Origin: Methylophaga sp.
GTDB lineage: Bacteria > Pseudomonadota > Gammaproteobacteria > Nitrosococcales > Methylophagaceae
Direction of reading: 5' to 3'
Assembly (NCBI GenBank): GCA_002733105.1
Contig: NVUI01000012.1
Coordinates: 11,444 to 48,863, forward strand
DNA length: 37,420 bases
Shown: piece by piece, positions 15,933 through 27,561 of the stretch
Numbering within the stretch: position 1 is the first letter of the stretch
Layout of the letters: each line of letters begins with the position of its first letter
Notes under the pieces: model-generated
The model's database searches: none
What the model saw: only the letters and a program-made list of their open reading frames with translations
What the model was told of the DNA's origin: nothing
Made by a program: the position numbers and the translations under genes

Positions 15933-15975
15933 TGGCCTTTTAAAATGTCTATTCGTTTTGAATCTCAAAAGGCCA
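15933..15975 (+). promoter_or_regulatory. Inverted repeat covering the ovoA ribosome-binding site
   Basis: TGGCCTTTT (15933-15941) is perfectly complementary to AAAAGGCCA (15967-15975), with 25 bases between. The right arm contains the only Shine-Dalgarno sequence of ovoA, AAAAGG, eight bases before the ATG. A transcript reading through from the aldolase gene could fold this 9-bp stem and hide the ribosome site. There is no U-run after it, so it is not an intrinsic terminator. A DNA operator is the alternative. Confidence 0.5.
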
Positions 15976-15980
15976 TTTGA

Positions 15981-18086
15981 ATGTCATCCTCACAGTATTT
16001 AAGAACACCCCTGCTTACGGGTGATAATATTGAAGCTAAACGTAAGGAAATTGCCGCTTATTTTAATGCGACTTTTGAGCGGTATGAATCATTATTTGAA
16101 ACGTTAGCCGATGATCAGGCCTATTATCAACAAGCGATACCTCTTCGCCATCCATTAATTTTTTACTACGGACATACTGCCACATTTTTTGTTAATAAAC
16201 TGTTATTAGCCGGCTTAATAGAGCAACGTATAGATCCTAAATTTGAATCGATGTTTGCGATCGGTGTTGATGAGATGAGTTGGGATGATCTTGATGAGAC
16301 ACATTATGACTGGCCAACAGTGGCTGAGGTAACAGCTTATAGACAAGTGCTTAAACAAGTTATTAATACCATCATAGCAACAGCACCATTGAGTTTGCCT
16401 ATTAATTGGCAAAGCCCATGGTGGACTATTATGATGGGCATTGAGCATGAGCAAATTCATATTGAAACTTCGTCGGTTTTAATTCGTCAGCAAAGTTTGG
16501 ATTTAGTACAAACACATGACGCATGGCGGCCGTGGACAGAAACAGGTATCGCACCGGTGAATGAATTGGTGACTATTTCAGCAGGTAATATAGCGGTAGG
16601 TAAATCGGCCGACGATGTAATTTACGGTTGGGATAATGAATATGGCACGCATCAAGCTGAAATAAGTCAATTTCAAGCGAGCCAATTTCTAGTCAGTAAT
16701 CAACAGTTTCTTACTTTTATAGAGGCAGATGGTTATCTGGAAGACCAGTATTGGCTAGAAGAAGGTTTGCAATGGAAAAATTTTTCTAAAGCCCGTCATC
16801 CAACATTTTGGCAGCAAACAGAACAAGGCTGGCAGTTACGGTTAATGACTGAAATAGTCACGATGCCTTGGGATTGGCCGGTTGAAATCAATTATCATGA
16901 AGCTAAAGCATTCTGTAATTGGAAGGCAGCTCAAACAGGGCTGGCAGTACGATTGCCAACAGAAGATGAATGGTATCGAATTTATGATTATGCCGGTGTG
17001 GAAGAGTTAACAACAGCACAAGCATCTGCCAATATACATGGTGACTATATGTCATCACCTTGCCCCGTTAATCATTTTGCTCATGGAGAGCTATATGATG
17101 TTGTCGGCAATGTGTGGCAATGGACTGAAACACCTATTTATCCGCTTGATGGCTTCCAAGTGCATCCACTCTATGATGATTTCACCATGCCAACATATGA
17201 TGGTCGGCATAATTTATTTAAAGGTGGCTCATGGATATCAAGTGGCAACGAGAGTCGTAAGGCGGCGCGTTATGCCTTTCGCAAACATTTTTTTCAACAT
17301 GCGGGCTTTCGATATGTTGTTGCAGAGGAACTTGAGGAGCAAGTCGTGTCGAATTATGAAAATGATAAAATGTTATCCGAATATGCTGAATTTCATTATG
17401 GCGATAGCTATTTTGATGTGGATAATTTCCCTCAAGCTTTAGCGAATATTGCGATTGAAGCCTTAGGTGATAAGCCTGCTGGTAAAGCATTAGATATTGG
17501 TTGTGCTGTAGGGCGTGCCAGTTTTGAATTAGCCAAGCATTTTGATCATGTGACCGGTATCGATTTTTCTGCACGACTGATCAATTTGGGTGTGCAACTG
17601 GCAGCACAAGGTGTGATCCGGTACAGCATTATGGATGAAGGTGAATTAATGCTTCATCGTGAACGTCGCTTAGAAGAATTAGGCCTAGCTTCAGTAGCAG
17701 ATAAAGTTGAATTTCTACAAGGTGATGCCTGTAATTTAAAAGCACATTTTAAGGGTTACGACTTAGTGTTAGCTGCTAATTTGATTGATCGCTTATATGA
17801 TCCCGCACTATTTTTATCTTCAATTCATCAGCGAATAAATTCGGGTGGACTATTGCTGATTGCGTCGCCTTACACTTGGTTAGAAGCTCACACTAAGAAA
17901 CAAGATTGGCTGGGCGGTATTAAAAAGGATGGTGAGAATGTGACCACCTTAGATGGATTAAAAGCCGTGTTGGAATCACATTTTGATTTAATGACGGCAC
18001 CCCAACAAGTTCCGTTTGTTATTCGTGAAACTAGCCGAAAATTTCAGCATACTTTATCTGATGTAACACTGTGGATTAAACGGTAA
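15981..18086 (+). CDS. ovoA: 5-histidylcysteine sulfoxide synthase / 4-mercaptohistidine N1-methyltransferase
   Basis: The 701-residue bifunctional enzyme of ovothiol synthesis joins histidine and cysteine with O2 to 5-histidylcysteine sulfoxide and later N-methylates the mercaptohistidine. The N-terminal DinB-like domain has the iron ligands: the His-x3-His-x-Glu motif EHEQIHIETSSVL (His156, His160) and an earlier His in FYYGHTATFF (about 65). A formylglycine-generating-enzyme-like domain follows (about 190-450), ending GGSWISSGNESRKAARYAFR. The C-terminal third is a SAM methyltransferase with ALDIGCAVGRASFELAK at about 494. The methyltransferase domain separates OvoA from ergothioneine EgtB. 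It couples to the next gene by TAATG. Its ribosome site lies in an inverted repeat. Confidence 0.96.
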   Translation: MSSSQYLRTPLLTGDNIEAKRKEIAAYFNATFERYESLFETLADDQAYYQQAIPLRHPLIFYYGHTATFFVNKLLLAGLIEQRIDPKFESMFAIGVDEMSWDDLDETHYDWPTVAEVTAYRQVLKQVINTIIATAPLSLPINWQSPWWTIMMGIEHEQIHIETSSVLIRQQSLDLVQTHDAWRPWTETGIAPVNELVTISAGNIAVGKSADDVIYGWDNEYGTHQAEISQFQASQFLVSNQQFLTFIEADGYLEDQYWLEEGLQWKNFSKARHPTFWQQTEQGWQLRLMTEIVTMPWDWPVEINYHEAKAFCNWKAAQTGLAVRLPTEDEWYRIYDYAGVEELTTAQASANIHGDYMSSPCPVNHFAHGELYDVVGNVWQWTETPIYPLDGFQVHPLYDDFTMPTYDGRHNLFKGGSWISSGNESRKAARYAFRKHFFQHAGFRYVVAEELEEQVVSNYENDKMLSEYAEFHYGDSYFDVDNFPQALANIAIEALGDKPAGKALDIGCAVGRASFELAKHFDHVTGIDFSARLINLGVQLAAQGVIRYSIMDEGELMLHRERRLEELGLASVADKVEFLQGDACNLKAHFKGYDLVLAANLIDRLYDPALFLSSIHQRINSGGLLLIASPYTWLEAHTKKQDWLGGIKKDGENVTTLDGLKAVLESHFDLMTAPQQVPFVIRETSRKFQHTLSDVTLWIKR

Positions 18087-19249
18087 TGACAATAGACTTT
18101 GATCTGATCGTAGATCGAACAGGTTCTTCAAGTGTTAAATATGATGTATGTAAAGCTTATTTCGGTACAGACGATGTCACACCACTATGGATTGCTGATA
18201 TGGATTTTTCTGCGCCAGAGGCTGTGACACAAGCACTCATTGAACGTGCTCAGCATCCTATTTATGGTTATACCGCGTATCCAAATAGCTTATTTAATGC
18301 AATGCAGGATTGGTTTAAACATCGGCATAATTGGTCAATTGATCGGCAGTCTATTTTAATGTGCCCAGGTGTTGTGCCTTCTATGCATGCTGCTATTGAA
18401 GCACTGTCACAACCCGGTGATGGTGTCATTATACAACCACCTATTTATCCTCCCTTTGTTACTGCTGTGACAGAAACCGGTCGAAAATTAGTAGAAAACC
18501 CACTCAAATTGGAACAGGGTGTTTACACCATTGATTTTGATCATCTGGAACAGAGTGCGGCATCTGGTACCAAGCTATTAATATTGTGCTCACCACATAA
18601 TCCTGTGGGTAGAGTTTGGCAACAGCAAGAACTTGAATGTATCTTGGATATCGCGCGTCGTTATCAACTGACTATTATTTCTGATGAGATCCACGCTGAC
18701 CTAATTTATCCAGATCAGCGTCATATTCCCTTAGCCACATTAGCCGATGACGTTGCTATTGTGACTGCCGTGTCGCCCAGTAAAACATTTAATATTGCTG
18801 GCTTGGGCCTATCTTGTCTTGTTAGCAATGATAGACAACAATTGCGAGCGATCAGCAAAGTATTTGATAGTTGGCATATCAGTGCCAGCAACCCCTTTAG
18901 CATTGCGGCATTTGAAGCTGCATATCGTGATGGTGCGGCGTGGTTGGATGAACTCATGGGCTATGTAGATGAAACGCGTAGGCAGGTGAGTGAATTTGTT
19001 GAAAACAACCTAAAGCCGATAAAATTGATTGCTTCACAAGGCACTTATTTATTGTGGCTTGATTGTCGTGAAATGGCGATGAGCGATGATGAACTTAACT
19101 CATTTTTTATTGCTCAGGCTAAAGTGGGAATGAATCCAGGCATCAGTTTTGGTCAAGTAGGTAGTGGCTTTATGAGAATGAATATTGCTGCGCCAAGAAA
19201 AACAATATTAGATGCCTGCCAGCAGATAGCACAAGCTTTGATGAAGTAA
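18086..19249 (+). CDS. ovoB: PLP-dependent C-S lyase of ovothiol synthesis (PatB/MalY family)
   Basis: The 387-residue fold-type I PLP enzyme is of the MalY/PatB cystathionine-beta-lyase-like group: VTPLWIADMDFSAPEAV near the N-terminus, PHNPVGRVW, IISDEIHADLIY with the ring-binding Asp, and VSPSKTFNIAGL with the Schiff-base lysine near 233. Next to ovoA it is best read as OvoB, which cleaves the cysteine part of 5-histidylcysteine sulfoxide to release the mercaptohistidine, pyruvate and ammonia. A general cystathionine lyase is the alternative if position is ignored. It overlaps ovoA by one base and the rhomboid gene by one base (TAATG at both ends). Confidence 0.92.
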   Translation: MTIDFDLIVDRTGSSSVKYDVCKAYFGTDDVTPLWIADMDFSAPEAVTQALIERAQHPIYGYTAYPNSLFNAMQDWFKHRHNWSIDRQSILMCPGVVPSMHAAIEALSQPGDGVIIQPPIYPPFVTAVTETGRKLVENPLKLEQGVYTIDFDHLEQSAASGTKLLILCSPHNPVGRVWQQQELECILDIARRYQLTIISDEIHADLIYPDQRHIPLATLADDVAIVTAVSPSKTFNIAGLGLSCLVSNDRQQLRAISKVFDSWHISASNPFSIAAFEAAYRDGAAWLDELMGYVDETRRQVSEFVENNLKPIKLIASQGTYLLWLDCREMAMSDDELNSFFIAQAKVGMNPGISFGQVGSGFMRMNIAAPRKTILDACQQIAQALMK

Positions 19250-19893
19250 TGGATACGAAAGCAGAAAGTCCTGTCACCTTAAAGCCCATTGCCCTTAAGG
19301 TACTAAGTGCCATTGTTTTATTGTGGGTGGTTAAAGGTTTAGAGCTCGCTTTTGACTGGGATTTTAGTGGTTATGGTATATATCCTCAAGCGATGGATCG
19401 CCTTATCGGTATCATCTTGGCACCGATGATTCATGGCTCTTTTGAGCATCTTTTTTCAAACACTTTAGCATTATTTATTTTGGCTACAGCACTATTCTAT
19501 GAGTACCCCAAAGCAGCCAAATATGTCTTTCCAATTATCTATATGGGTTCGGGAATGGGTGTTTGGTTGTTTGCACGAGAAGCACATCATTTTGGGGCGA
19601 GTGGTTTAACACATGGCATGATGTTCTTTTTGTTTTTGATTGGGGTGCTGCGTAGAGACAAACCTGCAATGGCTTTGGCGATGATTGTCTTTTTTCTCTA
19701 TGGCAGTATGGTTTGGGGGGTACTTCCATCAGAAGAAGGTATTTCTTTTGAAACCCATTTTTTTGGGGCTTTAATGGGCGTTATCTGTGCCATTGTGTTT
19801 CGTCATAAAGATCCTAAACCACCAGAAAAAAAATATAGCTGGGAAGAAGATGAGGATGAAGATGCTAGTGAAATTGAAAATAGAGTGGAATAA
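19249..19893 (+). CDS. Rhomboid-family intramembrane serine protease
   Basis: The 214-residue polytopic inner-membrane protein has about six helices. The rhomboid signatures are all present: HGSFEHLFSNTLAL (the HxxxxHxxxN block of TM2), FGASGLTHG with the catalytic serine in GxSG, and the partner histidine in ETHFFGALMG. It should therefore be an active protease cutting within or near membrane helices; the substrate is unknown. The C-terminus is a cytoplasmic acidic tail (YSWEEDEDEDASEIEN). The ATG overlaps the ovoB stop as TAATG, so it is translated with the ovothiol genes, which is not an expected partnership. No terminator was found immediately after it. Confidence 0.93.
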   Translation: MDTKAESPVTLKPIALKVLSAIVLLWVVKGLELAFDWDFSGYGIYPQAMDRLIGIILAPMIHGSFEHLFSNTLALFILATALFYEYPKAAKYVFPIIYMGSGMGVWLFAREAHHFGASGLTHGMMFFLFLIGVLRRDKPAMALAMIVFFLYGSMVWGVLPSEEGISFETHFFGALMGVICAIVFRHKDPKPPEKKYSWEEDEDEDASEIENRVE

Positions 19894-20063
19894 TTTTGTA
19901 GGTTTAGACAATAGTTGACTGTTTAAATCTAAATCGGGAATTTCTTCTCTGTCTTTATCCATATGTGAAGTGTAAACTGCAATAGTTACAACACCTTATA
20001 TATTTTTGGCGTGTGATTTGCCAAATTATCAATATATATTATGATGAACTGGAGCATAGAAAG

Positions 20064-20261
20064 ATGGCAGATAAAATTGGTGCAGCGGCAGGAAAATTGT
20101 GGAAATATTTAGATAAGAATGGTGCAAGCAGTGCAACTAAAATAGCCAAAGAAACTCAGTTAGATGCAAAAATTGTTCAACGCGCTATTGGCTGGTTAGC
20201 GAAAGAAGGCAAATTATCTTTTAAAACCAAGGGTCGCACAGAAACAATTTCTTTGAAATAA
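20064..20261 (+). CDS. Small winged helix-turn-helix protein (DUF2582-like)
   Basis: 65 residues, beginning MADKIGAAAGKLWKYLDKNG. The ORF track uses a GTG at 20013, but the ATG at 20064 with GGAG ten bases upstream gives the normal family N-terminus. The sequence is one winged-helix domain: SATKIAKETQLDAKIVQRA resembles a helix-turn-helix, and LAKEGKLSFKTKGRTETISL the beta wing. Proteins of this type (DUF2582) occur across Gammaproteobacteria and other phyla, probably bind DNA, and have no established targets. It is flanked by a 170-bp gap upstream and a strong terminator downstream, so it is monocistronic. Confidence 0.85.
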   Translation: MADKIGAAAGKLWKYLDKNGASSATKIAKETQLDAKIVQRAIGWLAKEGKLSFKTKGRTETISLK

Positions 20262-20287
20262 TACTTATAAAAAGTAACCGATATTTG

Positions 20288-20321
20288 AGCCCTTGCTGTG
20301 TGACACAGCAAGGGCTTTTTA
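20288..20321 (+). terminator. Intrinsic terminator after the winged-helix gene
   Basis: AGCCCTTGCTGTG - TGA - CACAGCAAGGGCT is a perfect 13-bp stem with a three-base loop and a T-run. It isolates the parE-parC operon from what lies upstream. Confidence 0.95.
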
Positions 20322-20417
20322 TTGTCTTATTATCAGTTGAATATTTTAGCAAAAAATAATATTAATGATTACCTTGTATAAAGGCCTTTTATCCTGCTAC
20401 TCTTCGGACACAAATAA

Positions 20418-22346
<1,929 letters not shown>

Positions 22347-22369
22347 TGATGAAACGAGATATGTAAATA

Positions 22370-24616
22370 ATGACTTCAGTAGATGATTTAGAACAACTAC
22401 CTGTTCGGGAGTTTACCGAAAAAGCGTACTTGGATTATTCCATGTACGTTATTTTAGATCGGGCTTTACCCCATGTAGGTGATGGCTTGAAGCCAGTGCA
22501 ACGTCGTATTGTTTATGCGATGTCTGAATTAGGTCTGAGTTCATCATCAAAACATAAAAAATCAGCACGTACCGTTGGCGACGTATTAGGTAAATATCAC
22601 CCTCATGGTGATTCGGCATGTTATGAAGCAATGGTATTGATGGCGCAGCCATTTTCATATCGTTATCCTTTAGTTGATGGACAAGGCAATTGGGGGTCTA
22701 TGGATGATCCTAAATCTTTTGCTGCCATGCGTTATACAGAATCAAAACTCACTGCTTATGCACAAACATTATTGGGTGAATTAGGCCAAGGTACCGTTAA
22801 TTGGGTCCCTAATTTTGATGGCACGATGAATGAGCCTGAATTATTACCAGCCCGATTACCTAATATCTTGCTGAATGGTGGTAGTGGTATTGCTGTTGGT
22901 ATGGCAACAGATATTCCTCCTCATAATTTGCGAGAAGTAGTCAGTGCTTGTTTGCAGTTATTGAAAAAGCCAACCACAAAACTTGAAGCTTTGTTAGAAG
23001 ATATTCAAGGGCCAGACTTTCCCACTGGTGGTGAGATTGTTTCTTCACGCGAAGACTTGTTAAAAATATATACCACTGGATACGGTAGTGTGCGCCAGCG
23101 AGCGTGTTATGAGCGAGGTAAGGAGGGGGAGATCATTATTAATGCGCTACCTTACCAAGTCTCTGGTGCAAAGGTTATTGAACAAATTGCTAACCAGATG
23201 AACAATAAAAAATTGCCTATGGTGGCTGATCTTCGCGATGAGTCTGATCATGCTCAACCGGTTAGATTAGTGATTGTGCCACGGTCAAATCGTGTTGATA
23301 TTGACGGTTTGATGTCACACTTATTTGCCAGCACTGATCTTGAACGTAGCCATCGCGTCAACATGAATATGATTGGTTTGGACGGTCGTCCTCGAGTCAA
23401 AGACCTAAAAGAATTATTAACAGAATGGTTAATTTATCGTATTGAAACAGTGCGTCGTCGCTTGCAATATCGTTTGGATAAAATTCTGGATCGAATGCAT
23501 GTGTTAGAAGGTTTGCTGGTAGCGTATCTTAATATTGATGAAGTCATTGCCATTATTCGTGCTGAAGATGAACCTAAGCCAGTATTAATGGAACGTTTTG
23601 GTCTGAGTGATCGCCAAGCTGAAGCTGTTTTAGAATTAAAATTACGCCATTTAGCCAAATTAGAAGAAGTGAAACTTCGTGGTGAGATGGATGCGTTGAC
23701 CAAAGAACGACAATCATTAGAATTATTGTTAAGTTCAGACACAAGATTAAAGACTTTAATTCGTAAAGAACTAATAGCAGATGCTGAAAAATTTGGCGAT
23801 GATCGCCGTTCTGCCATTGTACAACGTCAAGCTGCCAAAGCTTTAAGTGAGACTGAATTATTGCCAACAGAGCCATTGACTATCGTGCTATCAGAGAGTG
23901 GTTGGGTGCGTGCGGCTAAAGGACATGATGTTGATCCTGAATCACTTAATTTCCGTACTGGAGACCGATATTTCACCTCAGTGAAAGCACGCAGTAATCA
24001 ACAAATTGTATTTCTAGATTCAACAGGGCGAAGTTATTCAGTGTCTGCACACACTTTACCTTCAGCTCGTGGGCAAGGGGAACCCTTGAGTGGACGTTTC
24101 CAGTCGCCACCAGATGCACGATTTGTAGCCGTATTAGCAGGTGATTTAGATAAGCCACTGTTATTGTCGAATACAGCTGGTTATGGATTTATAACAACAC
24201 TAGATAATTTACTAGCAAAAAATAAAGCAGGTAAAGCCTTATTCAAGCTACCTGATGGTGCTGGTATTTTACCTCCCTTGTGGATAGATAATCTGGATAC
24301 AGATAGCCTTGCTGTTACTGCTGGTGATGGCCGATTATTAGTTTTCTCAGCAAGTGAAATGCCTCAACTGAATAAAGGTAAGGGTGTGCGGTTGATTAAT
24401 ATTCCACAAGCACGTTTTACAACCAAACAAGAGTGGTTGCATTCAGTTATATCTGTGCCGGAAGCTAGCAGTGTGACATTATATGCTGGAAGGCGACATC
24501 TCACACTCAAACCCTCTGATTTAGCACATTACACCGGTGAGCGTGGCAAGCGAGGCCATAAATTACCTAGAGGATTACAAAAAGTGACTAGGGTAGCATT
24601 GGCGACAAAAGAATAG
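22370..24616 (+). CDS. parC: DNA topoisomerase IV subunit A
   Basis: The 748-residue cleavage-rejoining subunit carries the active-site tyrosine in [14 protein letters not shown]. The quinolone-resistance region [15 protein letters not shown] keeps the drug-sensitive Ser and Glu found in wild-type E. coli ParC (positions 80 and 84). The N-terminal [30 protein letters not shown] is typical. The C-terminal beta-propeller region (about 490-740) wraps DNA; it has the ParC rather than the GyrA form, lacking a clear GyrA box. It is the second gene of the parE-parC operon and its stop codon lies inside the terminator stem. Confidence 0.97.
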   Translation: MTSVDDLEQLPVREFTEKAYLDYSMYVILDRALPHVGDGLKPVQRRIVYAMSELGLSSSSKHKKSARTVGDVLGKYHPHGDSACYEAMVLMAQPFSYRYPLVDGQGNWGSMDDPKSFAAMRYTESKLTAYAQTLLGELGQGTVNWVPNFDGTMNEPELLPARLPNILLNGGSGIAVGMATDIPPHNLREVVSACLQLLKKPTTKLEALLEDIQGPDFPTGGEIVSSREDLLKIYTTGYGSVRQRACYERGKEGEIIINALPYQVSGAKVIEQIANQMNNKKLPMVADLRDESDHAQPVRLVIVPRSNRVDIDGLMSHLFASTDLERSHRVNMNMIGLDGRPRVKDLKELLTEWLIYRIETVRRRLQYRLDKILDRMHVLEGLLVAYLNIDEVIAIIRAEDEPKPVLMERFGLSDRQAEAVLELKLRHLAKLEEVKLRGEMDALTKERQSLELLLSSDTRLKTLIRKELIADAEKFGDDRRSAIVQRQAAKALSETELLPTEPLTIVLSESGWVRAAKGHDVDPESLNFRTGDRYFTSVKARSNQQIVFLDSTGRSYSVSAHTLPSARGQGEPLSGRFQSPPDARFVAVLAGDLDKPLLLSNTAGYGFITTLDNLLAKNKAGKALFKLPDGAGILPPLWIDNLDTDSLAVTAGDGRLLVFSASEMPQLNKGKGVRLINIPQARFTTKQEWLHSVISVPEASSVTLYAGRRHLTLKPSDLAHYTGERGKRGHKLPRGLQKVTRVALATKE

Positions 24617-24645
24617 CGGTCTTATTGAGGGACTGCTATTTTATT
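24612..24645 (+). terminator. Terminator between convergent parC and GGDEF-EAL genes
   Basis: AATAGCGGTC (24612-24621) pairs with GACTGCTATT (24631-24640), a 10-bp stem with one G-U wobble on the plus strand and a nine-base loop, followed by TTATT. It overlaps the parC stop codon and reaches the last codon of the minus-strand gene. On the minus strand the wobble becomes an A-C mismatch, so it serves parC better. Confidence 0.7.
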
Positions 24646-27481
24646 GTTCAGGATTAAAAGTCCCAGCTTCTAGAAGCTTAATAAATTGATCAGCAGGAAT
24701 CGGAGGGCTAAAATAATAGCCTTGAATTTCATCACAGCCTAAATCCCGTAACAATGCCAGTTGTTCAACATCTTCAACACCTTCAGCTACTACGGATAGG
24801 CCTAAATTATGAGCAAGAAGAATAGTTGAAGAGACAATGGCTCTATCGCCTGAACTATCAACGATATGGCGTATAAACGACATATCAATTTTTAGCGTAT
24901 CGACAGGAAATTGTTTGATATAACTTAAAGTAGAATAGCCTGTTCCGTAATCATCAATACTAATAGACAAACCTAATTCTTTGAGTTGTTTGAGGCTGGT
25001 AATAGTTTGCTCTATATCATGCATGGCTGTGCCTTCTATTATTTCTAGATCTAGATAATTGGCAGCAAGATCAGCATGAGTTAAGGCTTGTTCAACAATC
25101 TCTATTAGATTTTGTTGTTGGAACTGTTTGGGGGATAGATTGACACTGATTTTAATTTTAGACAGTCCCATATCTTGCCATACTTTATTTTGTCGGCAGG
25201 CTTCATTTAAAGTCCATTCCCCCAGTTGGGTGATTAAGCCAGTATCTTCAGCAATAGGAATAAATTGATCAGGGCTGATCATACCTTTGGTGGGATGAAT
25301 CCATCTAATGAGAGCTTCAGCGCCTACGATTTTATGAGTGTGTGTATCCACTTTGGGTTGGTAATACAACTCAAATTCATCATTATCTAATGCTTGATGC
25401 AGGTTTGTTTCCATCACCAAAGTTTGCATGGCTTGCTCATTAAGTTCTTTAGAGTAAAACTGGAAATTATTTCTGCCTTCAGCCTTAGCGTGATACATCG
25501 CAGAATCAGCGTTCTTAATAAGTGTGCCAACATCACTACCATCATTAGGAAAGGTAGCAATTCCGATACTAGCAGAGATATGAATATTCTGATTATCTAT
25601 GGTGAAAGGTAATGCAATGGCGGTCAAGATTTTGTTAGCAATATGAGTGGTGTGAGAGTAAGACCCATTCTGTTGCTCAATTGCTGCCAGACAGACAACA
25701 AATTCATCTCCGCCTAATCGTGCAACAGTATCTTCCTCACGCAGTGAATCAACAAGTCGTTCGGAAACCATTTTTAGTAATTTATCACCAGAGGAATGAC
25801 CTAGAGAATCATTAACTGTTTTAAATCTGTCCAAATCAAGGAACATTATTTGAAAGTTGGACTTATCACGTGTAGATCTTTTAATCGATTGTTGTAGGCG
25901 GTCATTTAATAACTGACGATTCGGCAGCTGTGTAAGTGGATCATAATGAGCTTGAAAATAGAGTTGATTTTCCCATGCTGACTTTTCTAATGCGATAGCA
26001 AAGCGGTCACCTAGTTCTCTTAGTCGGGAGAGTATTTCTTTAGCAAGCTCATCAGTGGTAAACCCAAAAATTAGAATAGCGGTAAGCTCATCGTTACTGA
26101 CGACAGGAACAAGTACAAAGCAAGCCAAACCTTCCTGTATTAGTGGTATCAGATAACTGGGCAGACTTGTATTATCGACCTGATAGCTCACCGTCTTTTT
26201 GTGTAATAGCGTATTTTTCTCTGTTGTAAGGATAGAATGCGAGGTCATTGATATACCATGTATATGGTGTGCATCCTCGGAATAAAGTTCGAATAATTCT
26301 TTGTTATTTTCATCAATCAAAGCAATATTTATTGTTGTAGACTGAACTGCATTATTACCATGCGTGATGGTGGTTGCCAGAATATCTTTGATGGTAATAT
26401 TAGAAAGAATAAGCTGGTCAATTTCTGATAATGTCGTCAGAAATTTAAATTGCTGTGAAATTCGCGTAGACATTGAGTTAAATGAATCTGCCAGTTGGTT
26501 AAATTCATCATCACTTGTCACCGTGACGGGATGGTCAAAGTCATTATTAGATATTCGTTTGATACCCTTCATTAGCTCTTCAAGAGGCGTTAGATAACGA
26601 CGGATCTGGTTGGTGCTGAGAAAAGCGATAATAATAAGTGTAAATAAGCTGATGATAATAAATATGTTTTTTAATCGTGAAATAGCTTCAAGAGCAGAAT
26701 GTTGATCTTGGGTGATGACAATGGTGAAACTGGGGTATAGAAATTTTGGTTTTAAAAAAAGGTTCCAATAACCAATAAATAAGCTCTGGTCATTATCTGC
26801 CCAGCTTGTGTTGCCGGTCGCTGTCTTTCCCCATGCTGATTTGATGGTTTGTAGTTGAGAATTAAGTTGCATTTGTGAGCAATACAGTAGTTTTTTTTCA
26901 GTGCCATAGACACAGAAGCCCCTGCTTTCATCAAATGTATCTACATCTCCCCATAGTGCATCACTTTCAATGAGTCCGGCAATAATTCGATCGGTATTTT
27001 TAATCGCCTGTAATAAATATATTTTTGCCGGTAGGTCGGGTTGATATTGTGTGAGTACAACGGGATTTCCTTGAGACAAAAACTCAAGCTCTGAGTCAGA
27101 GATAAGGGGAAATATCTCTCTGGATTGATAAGTATTGTCAGCTAAATCTATAACGTAGTCATCAATTACATTAATGATGAAGAGTTGTGAAAATGCCTCA
27201 GATTTAAGATTTTCATCAGTGATTAAAGGTGCTTGCTCCAAGGTATTAGCTTGTATTTCTAGTTTTTGGTCAAGCAGTGTTAGCCGGTCATATATCGAGA
27301 GGCCATAAGTTTTTGCACCTTGACGTAAACTCTGATCAACATGTTGTGTTGTAAGCAAGTTAATTTGCCGGAGAGAAAAAATGGCGAGAATAACGATGGG
27401 GACTAGGGCTGAGATGATAAATAACAGGAAAATACGGCGTGCAACTTTACTGTCGAGAAAAGTACCTTTAATGGATAGCAT
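24641..27481 (-). CDS. Membrane sensor HAMP-GAF-GGDEF-EAL c-di-GMP enzyme
   Basis: 946 residues. TM1 (about 17-37) and TM2 (about 272-290) enclose a large periplasmic sensor, possibly of the Cache type. A HAMP linker (about 291-345), a GAF-like domain (about 355-500), GGDEF (about 510-680) and EAL (about 690-940) follow. The GGDEF domain looks active: ARLGGDEFVV at 590-594 with an intact inhibitory RxxD site (Arg581, Asp584) five residues before it. The EAL domain also looks intact (EALIRWIHP at 722, SIDDYGTGYSTLSYI). It may therefore make or break c-di-GMP depending on signal. Its start is 80 bp after the pilin gene on the same strand. No good ribosome site is seen at the start, but the N-terminus is a reasonable membrane anchor. 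Confidence 0.94.
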   Translation of the reverse strand: MLSIKGTFLDSKVARRIFLLFIISALVPIVILAIFSLRQINLLTTQHVDQSLRQGAKTYGLSIYDRLTLLDQKLEIQANTLEQAPLITDENLKSEAFSQLFIINVIDDYVIDLADNTYQSREIFPLISDSELEFLSQGNPVVLTQYQPDLPAKIYLLQAIKNTDRIIAGLIESDALWGDVDTFDESRGFCVYGTEKKLLYCSQMQLNSQLQTIKSAWGKTATGNTSWADNDQSLFIGYWNLFLKPKFLYPSFTIVITQDQHSALEAISRLKNIFIIISLFTLIIIAFLSTNQIRRYLTPLEELMKGIKRISNNDFDHPVTVTSDDEFNQLADSFNSMSTRISQQFKFLTTLSEIDQLILSNITIKDILATTITHGNNAVQSTTINIALIDENNKELFELYSEDAHHIHGISMTSHSILTTEKNTLLHKKTVSYQVDNTSLPSYLIPLIQEGLACFVLVPVVSNDELTAILIFGFTTDELAKEILSRLRELGDRFAIALEKSAWENQLYFQAHYDPLTQLPNRQLLNDRLQQSIKRSTRDKSNFQIMFLDLDRFKTVNDSLGHSSGDKLLKMVSERLVDSLREEDTVARLGGDEFVVCLAAIEQQNGSYSHTTHIANKILTAIALPFTIDNQNIHISASIGIATFPNDGSDVGTLIKNADSAMYHAKAEGRNNFQFYSKELNEQAMQTLVMETNLHQALDNDEFELYYQPKVDTHTHKIVGAEALIRWIHPTKGMISPDQFIPIAEDTGLITQLGEWTLNEACRQNKVWQDMGLSKIKISVNLSPKQFQQQNLIEIVEQALTHADLAANYLDLEIIEGTAMHDIEQTITSLKQLKELGLSISIDDYGTGYSTLSYIKQFPVDTLKIDMSFIRHIVDSSGDRAIVSSTILLAHNLGLSVVAEGVEDVEQLALLRDLGCDEIQGYYFSPPIPADQFIKLLEAGTFNPEQ

Positions 27482-27561
27482 ATTTTAGTCAATAATGTTT
27501 AGTTAAAGAGGTTGGGTCGTAAGGAAGCAAGAGTCTATGATCAAATAGCAGTTTTTCAAGA

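Noticed and set aside
20380-20389. Palindrome AAAGGCCTTT before parE, sharing GGCCTTTT with the ovoA leader
   Set aside because: Short, and the shared octamer also arises in terminator tails elsewhere; no evidence of common control.
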